Source of the DNA: Lingula anatina
Taxonomy: Eukaryota > Brachiopoda > Lingulata > Lingulida > Lingulidae
Assembly: GCF_001039355.2 (NCBI RefSeq)
Contig: NW_019776068.1
Span: forward strand, 613,065 to 677,064
Direction: 5' to 3'
DNA length: 64,000 nucleotides
Shown here one piece after another: positions 12,081-25,374 of this stretch; within the stretch, counting starts at the first letter, position 1; each line of letters opens with the position of its first letter. Below the pieces are notes generated by a model, which was given only the letters and a program-made list of their open reading frames with translations, did not search any database and had not been told where the DNA came from. A program made the position numbers and the translations under genes.

Positions 12081-14843
12081 CTTGATGAATTTTGTCTTTA
12101 CTCGTAAAAAAAACTCAAGTTTTATGTTTATAAATGCTCATACAAAAATTGGTGCCCGTACAAAAATTAGAAAGGCACCCGGAGAGCGCAGACCGACAAG
12201 GCAGTTCAATTCTCATTGTTATGTTAATAATTTAATTAAAATTAAATAATGGATCTCCACCCAATCGATTCTAAGTTCGCCATCATCAGACCTTTTATTT
12301 CTCAAAATACCTCCATAACTTTATTGTGATTTAAGTTATGAACTAACAAAGCAATTAAAAATCTTCTTTGGGGAGGTAACACTATTTTGCCTTCAACTGA
12401 CTGTAAACGCCTGGCTAAAGGCTAAATACAGGTTAAGTATGATGATGAGTCTAACTGGACTCTGGTTCAAAAGTTAATTTTTAATCTCTGGAAATGCGAT
12501 ATTTTTTTAGTCTGAATTGTAGAATATCAATTTAATCAATAAACATGTCTCTTGGTCAGATCCAGGCGTTCTGTCAACCCCTTGTCTAGCTCACGTGCAA
12601 CAACATGGTTTTCTTCAGCTCAATCAGTTGCATGAGTCCTTCGCTAACACATAATATATCATTTTTGGTTTTATTTAATATATAAGAGTAATACTGGGTT
12701 ATTATAATGAATTAAAGTGAACTCTGAATTTCAATAAGACCAACTACACCGACAATTTTATTTCTTGTTTCGTTTTTAAATCAGCGTTTTGGGATAAAAT
12801 TATATATATATAGTATATATATATAGTAGTTGCCATTCATGAATATTCATGACTGGTCATAACACTGGTCAAGAACCTACATTATATCATCACATAAAGT
12901 ACTGAAGCGTGACTCTCACTGGAACCTAATTTAATTATGCTCACTCTCACTTCTCCAACCCTAGTGTACAGACCTAGGATGTGTCACTACATCGTGACAG
13001 CGTATGACTCAACAGATATGTAAGTGTATTTCTATATTACCAATGTAGTTTAAGTTTTTATTGTATATAGCTATTTATTAGCTTTTAAGTTTTCTTTTCC
13101 AGTTGACCAGAGTTCTGCAATGAAATAGGAAAATCTGAGTTTGTATTTGGGTCTTCCGTAAAAAACAAAAGGAACCAGTAGCAACAAATGTGAAGCGAAT
13201 CCGAATCACCGATACACGTATACAGCACTTTCGACTCTGGTGGGATTTTTGCACAAATTTCTACAGAGCTCTAAAATAAACCAAAAGATCAAGTACTGAT
13301 ATGTTTGTGCTAGGACATATTGAACAAACTGGTTTCGTGGGTCCAGGGTTTGATTTAGGTTACAAATCTAGGAGGAAAAGCTTCTAGACTACAGTACCTA
13401 TAAATTCGCCCTTCGTCTGCATGGTTTCAACGCTAAGTAGACTCGTTTATTGTAAGTGAATAACGCAAGTTGGGTTCTGCGACAAGTAAAATGGATGGAA
13501 TTTGCAAAAAAGGATATTAAGTGAGAGTCTCAGTATATTAAATACAGGCCCTACTCAAGACACATCAAAACCTGTTTAACTTTCTATCCTGCGATAACAT
13601 AAAAATGTGTACCTCCCACGAGATATTTTGTATATAAGATTAGACCTACTGAGCAAGGTTTTGTCAGGAGATTCGCTGCAAAATCAATATAGACTAACTT
13701 AATTTTTTGTAAGAGTTCGAACACAATGAGGGCATTATGAAATCACTGTAAACTACGTAGTCACGTCAGGTTCTTCTATCACATTCATATTAAATTTCTA
13801 TTACATGGATGTTCTATCCCGAGAAAGCGTTTAGGGTGACAAATTGTGGTAAACATCTTATCAGGCTGTAGAGTCAGTTATATCATTTTCACTTGTTTTC
13901 AATCCGAAAAAGAAACAAAAATACCTGACCTTGGGTAAAAGGGGAAGCTATGCAATGTGCGAAAAACCCACGCAAAAGTGACTTCTGTTAGGTTTGTACT
14001 TGTTCTATTTTCAGGAAACGTTCAGGTGTAGTAAAATAGCTTAAAATGTTTTCTTGTTAATTGAATCTATTCATAGTTTGATGCCTCGCCTGTTAAATCT
14101 TCTATTGGCAGTGTCGCCGACCAATGTGACAGCTGAGATCACGATAAACACATTCAGCGAAATCAACTGAGAAAACAAAGGTGAATAAAGGACAGATATT
14201 TTTGACAAAGAACTACCTGGTGCACACTAAAAAAATCAAGAGATATACTTACTTGCTTTAGGTAAACGATATTCTCCCTTTTAGACTGAGGTATGTTATA
14301 GCACTATATACTGAATATTAAAATATTTCCATACCTGCACAGGTAGATATCCTTTCAATTAGATTAAAACCCCAATGGCTATCTTTTCTCCTCTTGTTAT
14401 AAAGTATTCACCCCATATGCTGATTGCGATAATTTCGACTAACCCCAACCTGTACTAATCAAATGGGATCCCGGGCTACCGCTTGTGGGGCTACCATTCC
14501 TGTCACAGTAAACATACGAATCATGTGGTTTTTTGTTCCGATATAAATAAGAACGATTTGAAGACATCGTGCTGCTTTAAAAATATATTTCTCTACTTGT
14601 GTTATGTTACATTGATACTGCGCATTGAAAAAGAGAATACAATAGTGCATCATTCACAGAAAAGAATAAAACAATGGGGACTAGGAGGTAATATTAAGGT
14701 AATATTAAGGCAGTGTTTTATCAGTGGTTTAACCATTATTTATGTAGAGCTCCAGTCGCTTCTAACATGGCCTGTAGTTCACGCTCTGTGCTTCATGACC
14801 TAAAAAATGTATGGAGTCTTCATTAGCGTCTCTTCGCTATATT
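12081..14843. other. Intergenic spacer between convergent LAR and DUR3 A
   Basis: No exon with supported splice sites was found on either strand. It holds one copy of a dispersed repeat (12155-12350), an imperfect TA microsatellite near 12799-12826, and otherwise unremarkable AT-rich sequence. Short ORFs here look random. Confidence 0.6.
12155..12350 (-). repeat. Dispersed repeat, 'aaggaggttatg' family, diverged copy
   Basis: The reverse complement contains the family's conserved right-hand block (GTCTGCGCTCTCCGGGTGC) and a degenerate 'agttatggag' motif. Related copies are at about 33880-34075, 42770-43005 and 50243-50490. No ORF is present; it is probably a non-autonomous element. The boundaries are approximate. 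Confidence 0.5.
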
Positions 14844-14849
14844 TTTATT
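14844..14849 (-). promoter_or_regulatory. Polyadenylation signal AATAAA, DUR3 A
   Basis: On the minus strand an AATAAA lies about 75 nt beyond the TAA stop of DUR3 copy A, in an AT-rich context. This is a plausible distance for a short 3' UTR. Confidence 0.5.
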
Positions 14850-14923
14850 TTGGCGAAGCATTTTATCTTAGGCCATTATCAATAAATGATTGATTGAAAC
14901 ATATATTTGCGTTTGGCCACACT

Positions 14924-17900
14924 TTACAGAGACGTAAAATGTGTCGCTGTGCTGACATTACCGACACTTGTGGATGGAGTTGCACCACTTAGACCGTTCT
15001 CTACGCTTCCGCTAAGTTCGTGGAAATCTTCCTTATTGGCTTTGTGCTGGTCCCATATTCCCTTTACCTCCTGTATGAGAGGAACGCTGATGATAAATGT
15101 TGCAGCGATTAACGACCAACCCTGAGAGAGATAGGTCCACCCTGCAAACAGCTCCTTGCTCAGGACCCGAAGCGCCGCCATTATTCCCGGCCACACGATA
15201 ACAAGGACGACAGTGAGGATGACGCCAGCTGAATACGCCGTGATTTTCGCAGGTCGAAACATCTTCAAAAATTCCCCGTGAGAAGGTCGAGCGTCCTTGT
15301 TTTCCCTTGGCAGATGCCTATAAAGGTGGACCCAGGGATTGAGCGGGTTGTCGATATTACGAGTTTTCTCCCATTCTGCGATGACATCTTCCTTTGAGAC
15401 TCGTCTATTGGTCAGAAGGGCTACAATGATGCAGGTAATGCCGCCCGAGCCAATGGAGACGCAGTTCCCGACTAGCATGCTGTCCTCTTTGCCGGTGTTG
15501 ATGATGAAGTTGGCCAGTCCTCCCTCGTGTTGTGAGGATGTTATAAGCCAAGAGGTAATGCCAAGAACACATCCGACAACAGCGCCTGAAAGTCATCAGT
15601 ATAACGATAAGCAATGAAATCATTGACTCCAATGGCTGACGACCACTTGTTAGTTTTGGGACTGCGTTGAACAAAATGGAAAAATATATTTTAATTGCCT
15701 TAGCGTTACTACTAAATGGCTTTGATTTGACTTTCTGACAATAAATAATAAGTATACACCTTGTAGCATTTTCAAGTTTACTGTATATTTTACCTGATAT
15801 CATTCCTGCAGCATTCATCCTAGACCACGTGATAGCCAGACTGATTGGTATAACGACGGAACCAATCAGTACGCCGGTGAACAGGAAAACCCAGCTGAGG
15901 TTCAACTGGACGCCGTCACAGAACAGAATCCATGGAATCGTGAACGCAGAAACCCAAAGAATACACCAATTTTTGTAGTTCAGCAGTTGGGCCAAGTATT
16001 CTCGATACATCCCATGGACTGGACACTTGTTGTATGGTTTGACTCCCAGCTCGTGCTTGCTGCGTGCCGCAAGGGCGTCTTGTTGACAGATTTTACACAG
16101 GTTGACAGGAATGCAGGAACACTCGTTAATCCTGTGCTTTCCACATAACATACAGTTTTCAGCAGGAAGATTTTTTCTGGAAATGTGTTCAGAATAACAT
16201 TTTTTTCAAATATTTGCAGAGTTTGGACAATCAATATTATGCATGCAAGTCACTTCAACTTTGTACTGCATTTGCCAAAATTTCATAACTCATTTAAATA
16301 AGGTTAAAACCTTATTTAATCATTTAATTTAATCATTTTAAATTAACTGATGATTATTCAAAAGTAATTCATTTTTTGGAACCACATTTTCCATATATCA
16401 AGTACTTTTATTCACTACCATTTGGATAATTTTACAACTACATGTACATGTGCAGCGAAGGTCTTTGCGTATATATACTAGATTTAGAAAATAAAACAGT
16501 CCAGTGCGTCTAACCTGAATGGGTTGATGTACGTCTTGTAAATATCGTAGATAATCAGAGATGCTACAGCGATGACTTCTGCGGAACCCGTGGACATCAC
16601 CGCCATTAGAATGAGCAGCAAGATGATGTATTCTCCAGAGGTGCCGAGAAGCTTTTGAGCCACAAGGGGCGGAACGAGGCCTAAAAAGACAAGTTTTCTA
16701 CATGTACGTTGGCTTGACAATTGGGAGATATATTTTCACTTAAACCAGCATTCGAGGCATCCTTCTTAAATTTTTTAAGCATTACACTCCAATCTCAGTA
16801 ACTTTTTCTAATCAAAAGAACACGTTTTATTTTCTATGTTAAAGAAAAATGCACAAGTCAGTCTTTCTTTTTTTTCCCTATTTTCCCTTTTAACCCACCT
16901 TTGTCCACTTCTGTTGGTGAGAGCATCGTTTGACCGGACTCGGCAGCTAAGGCCAGGTAGGCAAGCCCCATGGTTGTCGCCATGGTCAAAGGTATCGCAA
17001 ACCAAGTCAACCCTCCAGAAATAAATCCCCAGACTCCCTGAAGAGGCTTTGCTGCAATACTGCTCTGCCAGTAGGCCTGGTCGCAGAAGACTGTGCCAAA
17101 ATTCCCGACGATATTAATTACACCAAACATAAGTCCACCGCTTGAGAAAAATGTCAAATAACTTCCTTCCGCGTTTCCCGGTGGCCCATTGATACAACTT
17201 AATAAATCGTACATCTTTGACGCACTTCCAATTGGGTTTTTCTCATTGCCGTACGGATTGTAATACACTTCCACAACAAGGATTAACACCAATGAAAAGA
17301 TGAGTGTTGTGTTGAAGTAGGACACGTAGAACGTTGCTCCCAATCCACCAATAAGAGTGTACCCTCCAACGATCACCGCCATGATCATACAGGCCATCTC
17401 CATGTTGAGGCCTTGAACTAAACTGGTCAGGACTGCAGTGCCAGACAGCAACAAGGACGCCATAATAACTAGATTGGTTAAACAAGCAAATACGCAGTAT
17501 GTTATGTGCGTGGCCTTTCCAAATCGAACCTTGATAACCTGTAAACAGAAAAGAATATTCAATTTAAAGTAACTAGTCATCAGATTTTCGACATAGTTTC
17601 ATTGATGTGTCCATAATTACCCATTTAGTTACCAAGTGTTATTTTTTAAAGAAAATGTTTGGTCGTGTAAAACGTGACTTACCTGTAAGAATGTTTTCGC
17701 GCCCGGAGCTTTCGTTTTCAGTTCAATAGAGAGGATGGCGAAGAGAACGATTTGGATTGTAGCTCCAGCTGCATACCAAAATGGTCCGCTGATACCATAC
17801 TGAAAACCATAAGATGCAAAATAATAATAATAATAGTAAAACATTATAATTCTCGTGCACTAAGGGTAAACTTAATGTTTATCATACTCACGTAATGATA

Positions 17901-19130
17901 CAAAACGTCGTCTTCAGCACGCAGTGAACGCAGTTCCTTGGCGTTTTTAATGCTGATATTACACAGTTAACGTTTTCGTTTTTTAAGTGATGGTTTTGAA
18001 GATGGCTTCCAGTAATAAAGTTTAACAAATTAAGTTTTATCATCATTATATTTTGTAATCAAATATTAAAAATATTTTTACCTTGCTGGCTACAGTAGCT
18101 GACTGTAGAAGGGTAGTAGACCAGGTCCATTGCGAGACGATAGTTGTAGCAGTAAGTCCAATAGAAACCTGCGATAAAAGATATAAGGTTTTTCCTATAT
18201 GCGAGATTTTATCCTTTAATGGTTTAATGTTTTTGTATCTAAAGTAGTCTGGATCTTTGCAGCTGTGAGATAATCCCCTTACCTACTTGCACGGTTTCCT
18301 AATAACATAGGGCTATTTTTTCCATGTAAAATATGTTTAGTTCGCATTCAAGTTTCTAGATTTAAAAAAAATAAATTAATAAGGCATTTGATAGTGATTA
18401 TATTCAAAACTGTCGGGCTTTCAATCTGGACTATAACTTACAAACGTTATACAACAGCGGTGTTTTTAACTATTGTGAATCACGTAAACAATAGATTATT
18501 TAATATAATTTTTCAAACGTTTTATATCTGACAGCAAGGTTATCAAATAAATGCGACTTACATTTCCACCTGCGTCGAATGCTGTATCTAGGTTATCTGC
18601 ATCGTGGTATACATATTTCCTCACAAGGTTAAACGCCATGGCAACAAGGACTGCGAATAATCCAAATCCTAGGATGAGCCCCACTGCCTTGCCAAGTTCC
18701 ACCGTGGGTACAATACCTTGACTTTTAAACAGATATTCAAAGATAAATATTAATATGAATATATAGCACTGGGGAGATTTGGTGAAAACAGTCGTCCAAA
18801 ATATATGAGAAATGAACACGATTTTTAACAGATAAAAATAAAATAGAAAAATCATCAAATAAAATGAATGTATCACATTTGAGCGGTAGCGGAGGGTTTA
18901 ACGAGGACATACGTTACTGACTTTATGTGCGGCTGAGTACGATGAAGTGATGCAATAATTACTCTAGTAGCGTATAATTTTACAACGTACCTTACTGTAC
19001 CGTTGATGGTGGCGTTTACACCACACCTAGCGAATGGGTTGCTGCCGTAGAGCTGGGCTTCCCCTGGCTTCAGGCTGGCAAACACCACAATCACGCCCAG
19101 TAAAACGCAGCTGGGTAGACGTAAACCCAT
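14924..19130 (-). CDS. DUR3: DUR3-like urea/solute symporter, tandem copy A
   Basis: Sodium:solute symporter (SSF/SLC5-like) of the DUR3 group, whose known members import urea with protons or sodium. Exons on the minus strand: 19130-18991, 18721-18562, 18168-18082, 17799-17683, 17538-16899, 16680-16515, 16176-15794, 15585-14924. All have GT-AG borders and the phases close exactly to 784 residues with TAA at 14924-14926. The N-terminus is signal-like and is followed by two N-glycosylation sequons (NAT, NGT). Many hydrophobic helices follow, with DUR3 hallmarks such as [28 protein letters not shown] and [18 protein letters not shown] cysteine-rich loop (Cys445 to Cys488) separates helices. The ATG at 19130 is chosen because it lies 16 nt after a 3' splice site that is matched in copy B. 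The C-terminal tail differs from copy B. The substrate is inferred from the family only. Confidence 0.93.
16294..16318. repeat. Short perfect hairpin in a DUR3 A intron
   Basis: AAATAAGGTT and AACCTTATTT face each other within intron 6 of copy A. It is probably a chance AT-rich hairpin; no function is evident. Confidence 0.35.
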
Positions 19131-19146
19131 TTCCTTGGATAGTAAA
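19131..19146 (-). promoter_or_regulatory. DUR3: 5' UTR segment and 3' splice site before the DUR3 A start codon
   Basis: A pyrimidine tract ending in CGCAG (minus strand, AG at 19147-19148) leaves exactly 16 nt of 5' UTR before the ATG. Copy B has the same arrangement with the same 16-nt length. This implies an upstream non-coding exon, which I could not locate. Confidence 0.6.
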
Positions 19147-22100
19147 CTGCGAAAAAAAATTCGAATGGATAAGAAAATACTCTCGATAATACAATGAAAA
19201 TCCATTTGATACTTCTGAGTTTACAATATTTGGTTGTTTTTGTTTTTTTTTACTTTACGGCACAGTCACAAAATTGGCGCTTAACGATAAATGATGGATA
19301 ATTATTTTTATACAGTCTGACAGTACTTAAAATTAACTTCCCATTTGCATATTAATAAATTTATAAAGAAATGAACAAAAACAACAGTGCCATGTACATA
19401 TTTCACAATGTAAAGCATGCTCTCTTATCTTCTATCAGTACAATTTATGTTATTTATGTTATTGCACTTGTTTTATTTAAATCTCCTTCCTTCATTTCAT
19501 GATAATTCTATCAATTTCCTATATTCAAGTCGCGTCTAACAATAAGACAACTTATTTGGTTCTATAATGTTTCATGATGAACAGCTCGTCTGTCTATATC
19601 CCCCTCTACCTCGAATCCTCACGTCTTAGCAAACATAATTACTAATGAAAATATTCATTCAAGTATATTTTTTTGCGACTGACCAGAAAACCCATCACTT
19701 CTCATTTTTACAATCCATAGATTCCATTGTTTAAGTTGCCCTCTTCAGCCTTCTCCTCCACATCTTGACAATCTCTGTAAACGGCCAGTCTCAGTTCAAA
19801 ACCAATCTGCACTACCTAAAATTCCCCAACTCGATTTCCGGTGACTATTCCCTTTGAAACCTGCTTGGAAGCTAGGATCCAATATAATGTTATGTTGGAT
19901 TCTAGCTGGAACTTATTGAATCTACCGCTTATGTGTGTACACTTCGTTTCTTTCCGTCATTTTTTAACCGCAAATTTACCCAACATTATGCATGATCATG
20001 TGGATTTTTTGGGGACATCAATTGCTTATTTTCGTTTAGAACAGTTGCATTGATTATTCAATTTAACTTCTTATGTTCACACATTATCTCTATTTGCCTA
20101 TTTTAAATCCATTTCTTCGTTCGTTTTTTTTCCTGTGTTAATACGAGGCGTAAATGACAGTACAATAATTCAAGACAAAACAATTATATAAATAAAGTTA
20201 TAGTTATAGATGTTCAACAAATACAAAAAAATCCCAGAGGGTGGTTTTCGTATCCTATTTACATTGGTCAACAGAGTTGTTGACAGGTCAACCAGACCAC
20301 CCCGCACCGCCGCAATCTCCCAGTTAAAGACTGACCACGCCACGTACCGCCTCTTTTGACCGTGATTAATGCTAAAGGTCAATATCATCCAATGCTTAAT
20401 CGAGTTAACGGTGCTATACTCGTAGCTGGCTTGACAAAGTAAACAACATCCCTATTCACCCAATCTGGTCATAGGTGTAAGGCCTATTGTTTTTCTAAAC
20501 CTCTCTATAACAGCCATGATACAGTGAAATGGATCACATATACCTACATGCACTTATCCTTTGGTTTCCGCTCCTTCTCTTCGCTACTGGTCCTTTATAT
20601 AAGTGTGGTTGTAGGTTATAGGATGTAAATACAAAAAAAAGTTTCAAAACACGAAATACCGGTTACGTAGGATGGATTCTGCAGTCAAAAGTTAAAAAGA
20701 GAAGAGATAACAGTTGAATAGGGAACCGGATTACGGTGCCAGAGGAAAACCACAACATCCTACATGAAAAGTCAGCAGTCAATGGAAGAGTTGTTTACAT
20801 TTGATTGTACAGCAAAATATTCAAGAGCTGTAAATATTTGAACAGAACAGGGCATACATGCACCCTGAAGGGTTCTAGACAACCCCAACATTTAGTAAAA
20901 ATGTCATCACTGTTTAGTCCCCCTGACAACTATTTCAGATTCTTCAATCAACAGATAATTTACTATTGTTCTCCTGTGGTTAATAATTAGATTTTTCCAT
21001 CATCTCGCCTCTTTCGGGTAGTGAGACAACTATTGGTATAGCATTACCGACAATTATCAAAATATCTAAAAGCTAGCGAACCGGTGTTTAATTGTTAATG
21101 CATTACTAATGAACCAAAGAAAGGTCCCATAGGCCATTCAGATTACTAGTGCGTGAGCATCAATAGAAATGATGGGGTCTTTCGCTAACTGCAGGAGTAT
21201 TGACCAAATGCAAGCACTGTTCATCTTAGCTGCCACCTCAGGTGGTGGCGATGACAAGACCTGTGTTCTTATTCCATAAGGACAGTGACCTGACAGAACT
21301 TAAATATCGGAGAACGAACAATAACCCTGATTTTAGCTGTAGTAGATAGAAGAGAGGACGACAGTGACATGAACAGCAAGATTTGTCATCAGCACGCCTG
21401 AAATCACCTCTGCCACGCGAGGAAAGTTTATCATGATTGATTATTAAAAAGGGGGTTGAAAAAGAGATAAGATGAAAAACATCCTAGGTGGGTCTTAAAC
21501 CTCTTCCCAACAGTCGGTCTTATCAGTGACGAATTTGGATGAATAACATATGAGGCAAGTGTTTCACCTGCTTCAGCCTACGCATGTAAGGACATCCATT
21601 GCCCTCATGATGTCGGACGCCCTGTAGGATGCGTAAGTCGGCGCTCCGTCCACGACAGGGCTTTCTTTGACATCGTATACCGTCAAAACACCAACACATT
21701 TTTATCAATGATTTAAGACATTAAATACTTGATTTAGTCGTATATTGGAGGGAACCATGGGTTCTAGAAATTCTAAATTGTTCATTACACGACGTCCTGC
21801 TTGATTTAGACAGGGAATTATATGGCTGCCTGAACACAGTGGGGAGGGAACGGTGACACGGTATGGCAATTGAGTAATAACCCAAATGTTTCACCATTCA
21901 AATACGTATCAGGTGCAAACGGGTCACATTCTAGCTTATATTATTTCAATCTTTGTTATAGTTACCGTGGAGATCAAATCTTCCTCTCGACTCCCTCCCC
22001 CCGCCGCCCTGCCCCGTCCTACGTGTGTCTTTGGAAAACACAGTACATGCAAGTGAAACTCACAGCTATCAAAAATGAAGCACGCGAGGACTCTTCTTTT

Positions 22101-22584
22101 AAACACCAACTAGATAGTATTAAATAAAGTGTACGTCGATACAGCGGATACATACATACATATGCTTACCATATCTTCAGGTTCAGCGCCAATCACATCT
22201 TAAAACACATACGACAACTTACCATAAACAATCCCTTCAACTAAAATGCCCCAAACACGGAGAGCTTCTCTGTGAGGAATGTCCACCAAGACGCGGCATG
22301 CAAGTACACCGGCGCCCGCTGGCTACAATGCTCTCTGCCTGGGAGATTACGCGACACCTCGTGCATGCGTACAGGTTTAAAATGACGATGCTTGGATACC
22401 TGTTGACAGTGATGGAGGAGGCAGGACTTGGGGGAGGGGGGGGGGGCTCAACTCGATTTCTTGGGAGCACACCGAGGTCGAGGTCTGCTGAAAGTTAGCT
22501 TACTGTTGCTTTCAGGGTATTTGGCAGTGGTTATTATAGGAAACCATTCAGTTGTTCAGAATGCATTGTGAAGCCTTTGTCACA

Positions 22585-23174
22585 GATCTCGATAGCGTTA
22601 TATCAAGACAAACTAGGACACGTTGTTAACTTGGGGCTATAAGTGACGCAAAGGTAAACAGGTAATTTGGTTAGTAGTCAGGTGACAAGTTTTTCGATTT
22701 TCTTTTTACCGTATTGAGTGAGTGCATGTACTGAGCGAATGAAAGTGTGTGTGTAGCGCCTGTACACGTGTGTGTTCACTTGTCTTTTTGTGAGTTTGAA
22801 ATATCAGCATAGATTGTATTTTTGGACAACCTTTATTGATGTCACTGATGTCCAAAGGCACGTCATATTATCTGCTTACCCCCACCCATAAAGTGACATT
22901 TAATTGAAATGAAAATAAAAGTAATGCATTTAACTGTGTAGCTTTTAGTCTTCAAAATGTTTTTTTTACATTTAATTAGTCGTTTGTAACTCAATAGAAG
23001 GGTGTTCATTTGGTACTAAAATTACCTCATGGACCCTAGGAACAGTCAGAAATCTTTCTTTTTCGCTCTTTTACATATTCAGCCTCTTTTTAATGCGTTG
23101 AATGGAGCCCTTTGACAAGATCTGAGTTTGGAGGATCCTCTGGAAATTACACCCCATTCTCATAGATTAGATCG
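22585..23174 (+). repeat. Left copy of a duplication around the N at 23175
   Basis: Starting at GATCTCGATAGCG this stretch is repeated nearly base for base from 23179 (offset 594), on the far side of a single N. Differences are scattered single bases plus a segment of about 140 bp (about 23706-23845) present only in the right copy. This looks like two alleles or overlapping contig ends placed in series. Confidence 0.85.
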
Positions 23175-23178
23175 NAAC

Positions 23179-23905
23179 GATCTCGATAGCGTTATATCAA
23201 GACAAACTAGGGCACGTTGTTAACTTGGGGCTATAAGTGACGCAAAGGTAAACAGGTAATTTGTTTAGTAGTCAGGTGACAAGTTTTTCGATTTTCTTTT
23301 TACCGTATTGAGTGAGTGCATGTACTGAGCGAATGAAAGTGTGTGTGTAGCGCCTGTACACGTGTGTGTTCACTTGTCTTTTTGTGAGTTTGAAGTATCA
23401 GCATAGATTCTATTTTTGGACAACCTTTATTGATGTCACTGATGTCCAAAGGCACGTCATATTATCTGCTTACCCCCACCCATAAAGTGACATTTAATTG
23501 AAATGAAAATAAAAGTAATGCATTTAACTGTGTAGCTTTTTGTCTTCAAAATGTTTTTTTTTAGATTTAATTAGTCGTTTGTAACTCAATAGAAGGATGT
23601 TCATTTGGTACTAAAATTACCTCATGGACCCTACGAACAGTCAGAAATTCTTTCTTTTTCGCTCTTTTACATATTCAGCCTCTTTTTTAATACGTTGAAT
23701 GGAGTTACATATGTGCACTTCGTTGTTTCAGGATGTGAAGCAGGGCCCCGCTACTATATTATAGAAATTATAGAGCAGGAAATGCTGCAGAGTATTTTTT
23801 CTTTATTGGGAAGAGGATCTTGTTTTGGGTAATGCCCCCTCCCTGCCTTTGGCAAGAGCTGAGTTTGGAGGAACCTCTGGAAATTCGATGCAGCCTAGTG
23901 AAAGT
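23179..23905 (+). repeat. Right copy of a duplication around the N at 23175
   Basis: It matches 22585-23174 with a few substitutions. It carries an extra segment of about 140 bp before the shared block GAGTTTGGAGGA, so the two copies differ by an insertion or deletion. Confidence 0.8.
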
Positions 23906-24589
23906 ACCCCGCACACGGTGACACTTGCGCGCGCTCCTCAGCTCCCCGCAAACGATGCGCTCTTTGCTCAGCAGAGGTACCTCCTGGCCTGCCCCTATCG
24001 GACGCACCGCGAACTGTGGGATCATGTGATTAAGGAAACATTAAGTCTTCAAATTAATTCATGACCCAATCCTCACACATAAAACCGTTTTATTCAGTTT
24101 ATTCATGTGCCGTAACTTCCAACACCACAATAAACTGCTACATGACATTCAACAAGAAAGTAGGTAATGGTAGCACAGTCTTACATTCAGCCATAACACC
24201 TGTGTAATACACATGTCTACATGTAATGAGTGACATTACTTCAAGCACCTTGTGGAAACCTGTCTGCGAGTACAGTGAAAATGAGGACCGAGTCTGACCA
24301 TGCATTCTCACAGGGTTTTGACCCTACCGGTACAAACTAAATATTCAGGTACATCCCCCCCTGACGTCCATACACACGGTTTCAACTTCTTCTACACAGT
24401 TTTTCGATTTTACTTAATTCTTCCATAAATGGCAATGTTTTACAACGTTCAGCAAGATAACTTTGGATAAACAGCGTTTTAATGTTTTGTAGGTATGAAG
24501 GGAATTGCGATGAAATCTGCTCTTTCATGTTACAAGTAACTTTAATCTGTTGGCTGGAGAGCAAGCAAACAATGAGGTCAAAGTGTTTC

Positions 24590-24591
<2 letters not shown>

Positions 24592-24642
<51 letters not shown>

Positions 24643-24675
24643 GCAACAATAATGATAATTGTAATAATAATAATA
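24592..24675. repeat. AAT microsatellite
   Basis: An uninterrupted ATA/AAT triplet run of about 50 bases is followed by interrupted units. It produces an artificial poly-Tyr reading frame on the minus strand. Confidence 0.95.
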
Positions 24676-25336
24676 TGATTCTTTCCTGTACACCCAGTAA
24701 AAATTACTTCGCGCACTTATTCTAATTAAGACGATTGAAAGCTATATTCAGATAGCTTGGAGTATAATATACAATATTATCCGGTAGACGACCGGCTAAG
24801 ACCCGGATTGTCAATGCCATTTACGTCAGATAGATTTAATTTTATTATACAAGGTAAATAAATGTTTTTTAGTTTTCGTTATTCATGATAATCTATAATA
24901 GTGAACCAGGGTTGTAAGTTGCCTCCCACAATTTCATGGTCTTAACTCTCTTTACTGAATATGAGCAATACGTGAACCCCCCCCCTTTTTTAATGGGATT
25001 CGTTTTGTTGAAAACAAGTTTTGAAGTCGATTTTTAGATTACATTCTAAAAGATTTATCTCATCTCTGAGACTTGTGATTTAGTGATAGAATTTTCATAT
25101 CAATATGCAGGAATGAATATGTAATTCAAGTAGTAGTCCCTGTGATCATATACGACGTCATGATCAACCATTTCTCAAATTAGCGCAGCAGCGAGCATAT
25201 TTGTAGGCGGAAACAGACTTAACGTGAAGGATTCGACAAAAAACATTATTCCAGAGTAACCCTTACCGCTATTTCGAGTGTTTCGAGACCAAAACGGAGG
25301 TAAATCCTGATTTTCTCGATCGAACCTTACCTAACC

Positions 25337-25337
<1 letters not shown>

Positions 25338-25370
<33 letters not shown>
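25338..25370. repeat. 33-base T homopolymer
   Basis: A pure T run. On the minus strand it could be the A tail of an old retroposed sequence, but no matching body or target duplication is obvious. Confidence 0.95.

Positions 25371-25374
<4 letters not shown>

Noticed and set aside
12281-12290. CTGATGA on the minus strand as a second hammerhead core
   Set aside because: No GAAA, no stem II and no cleavage triplet with pairing flanks follow; it is part of the dispersed repeat copy.
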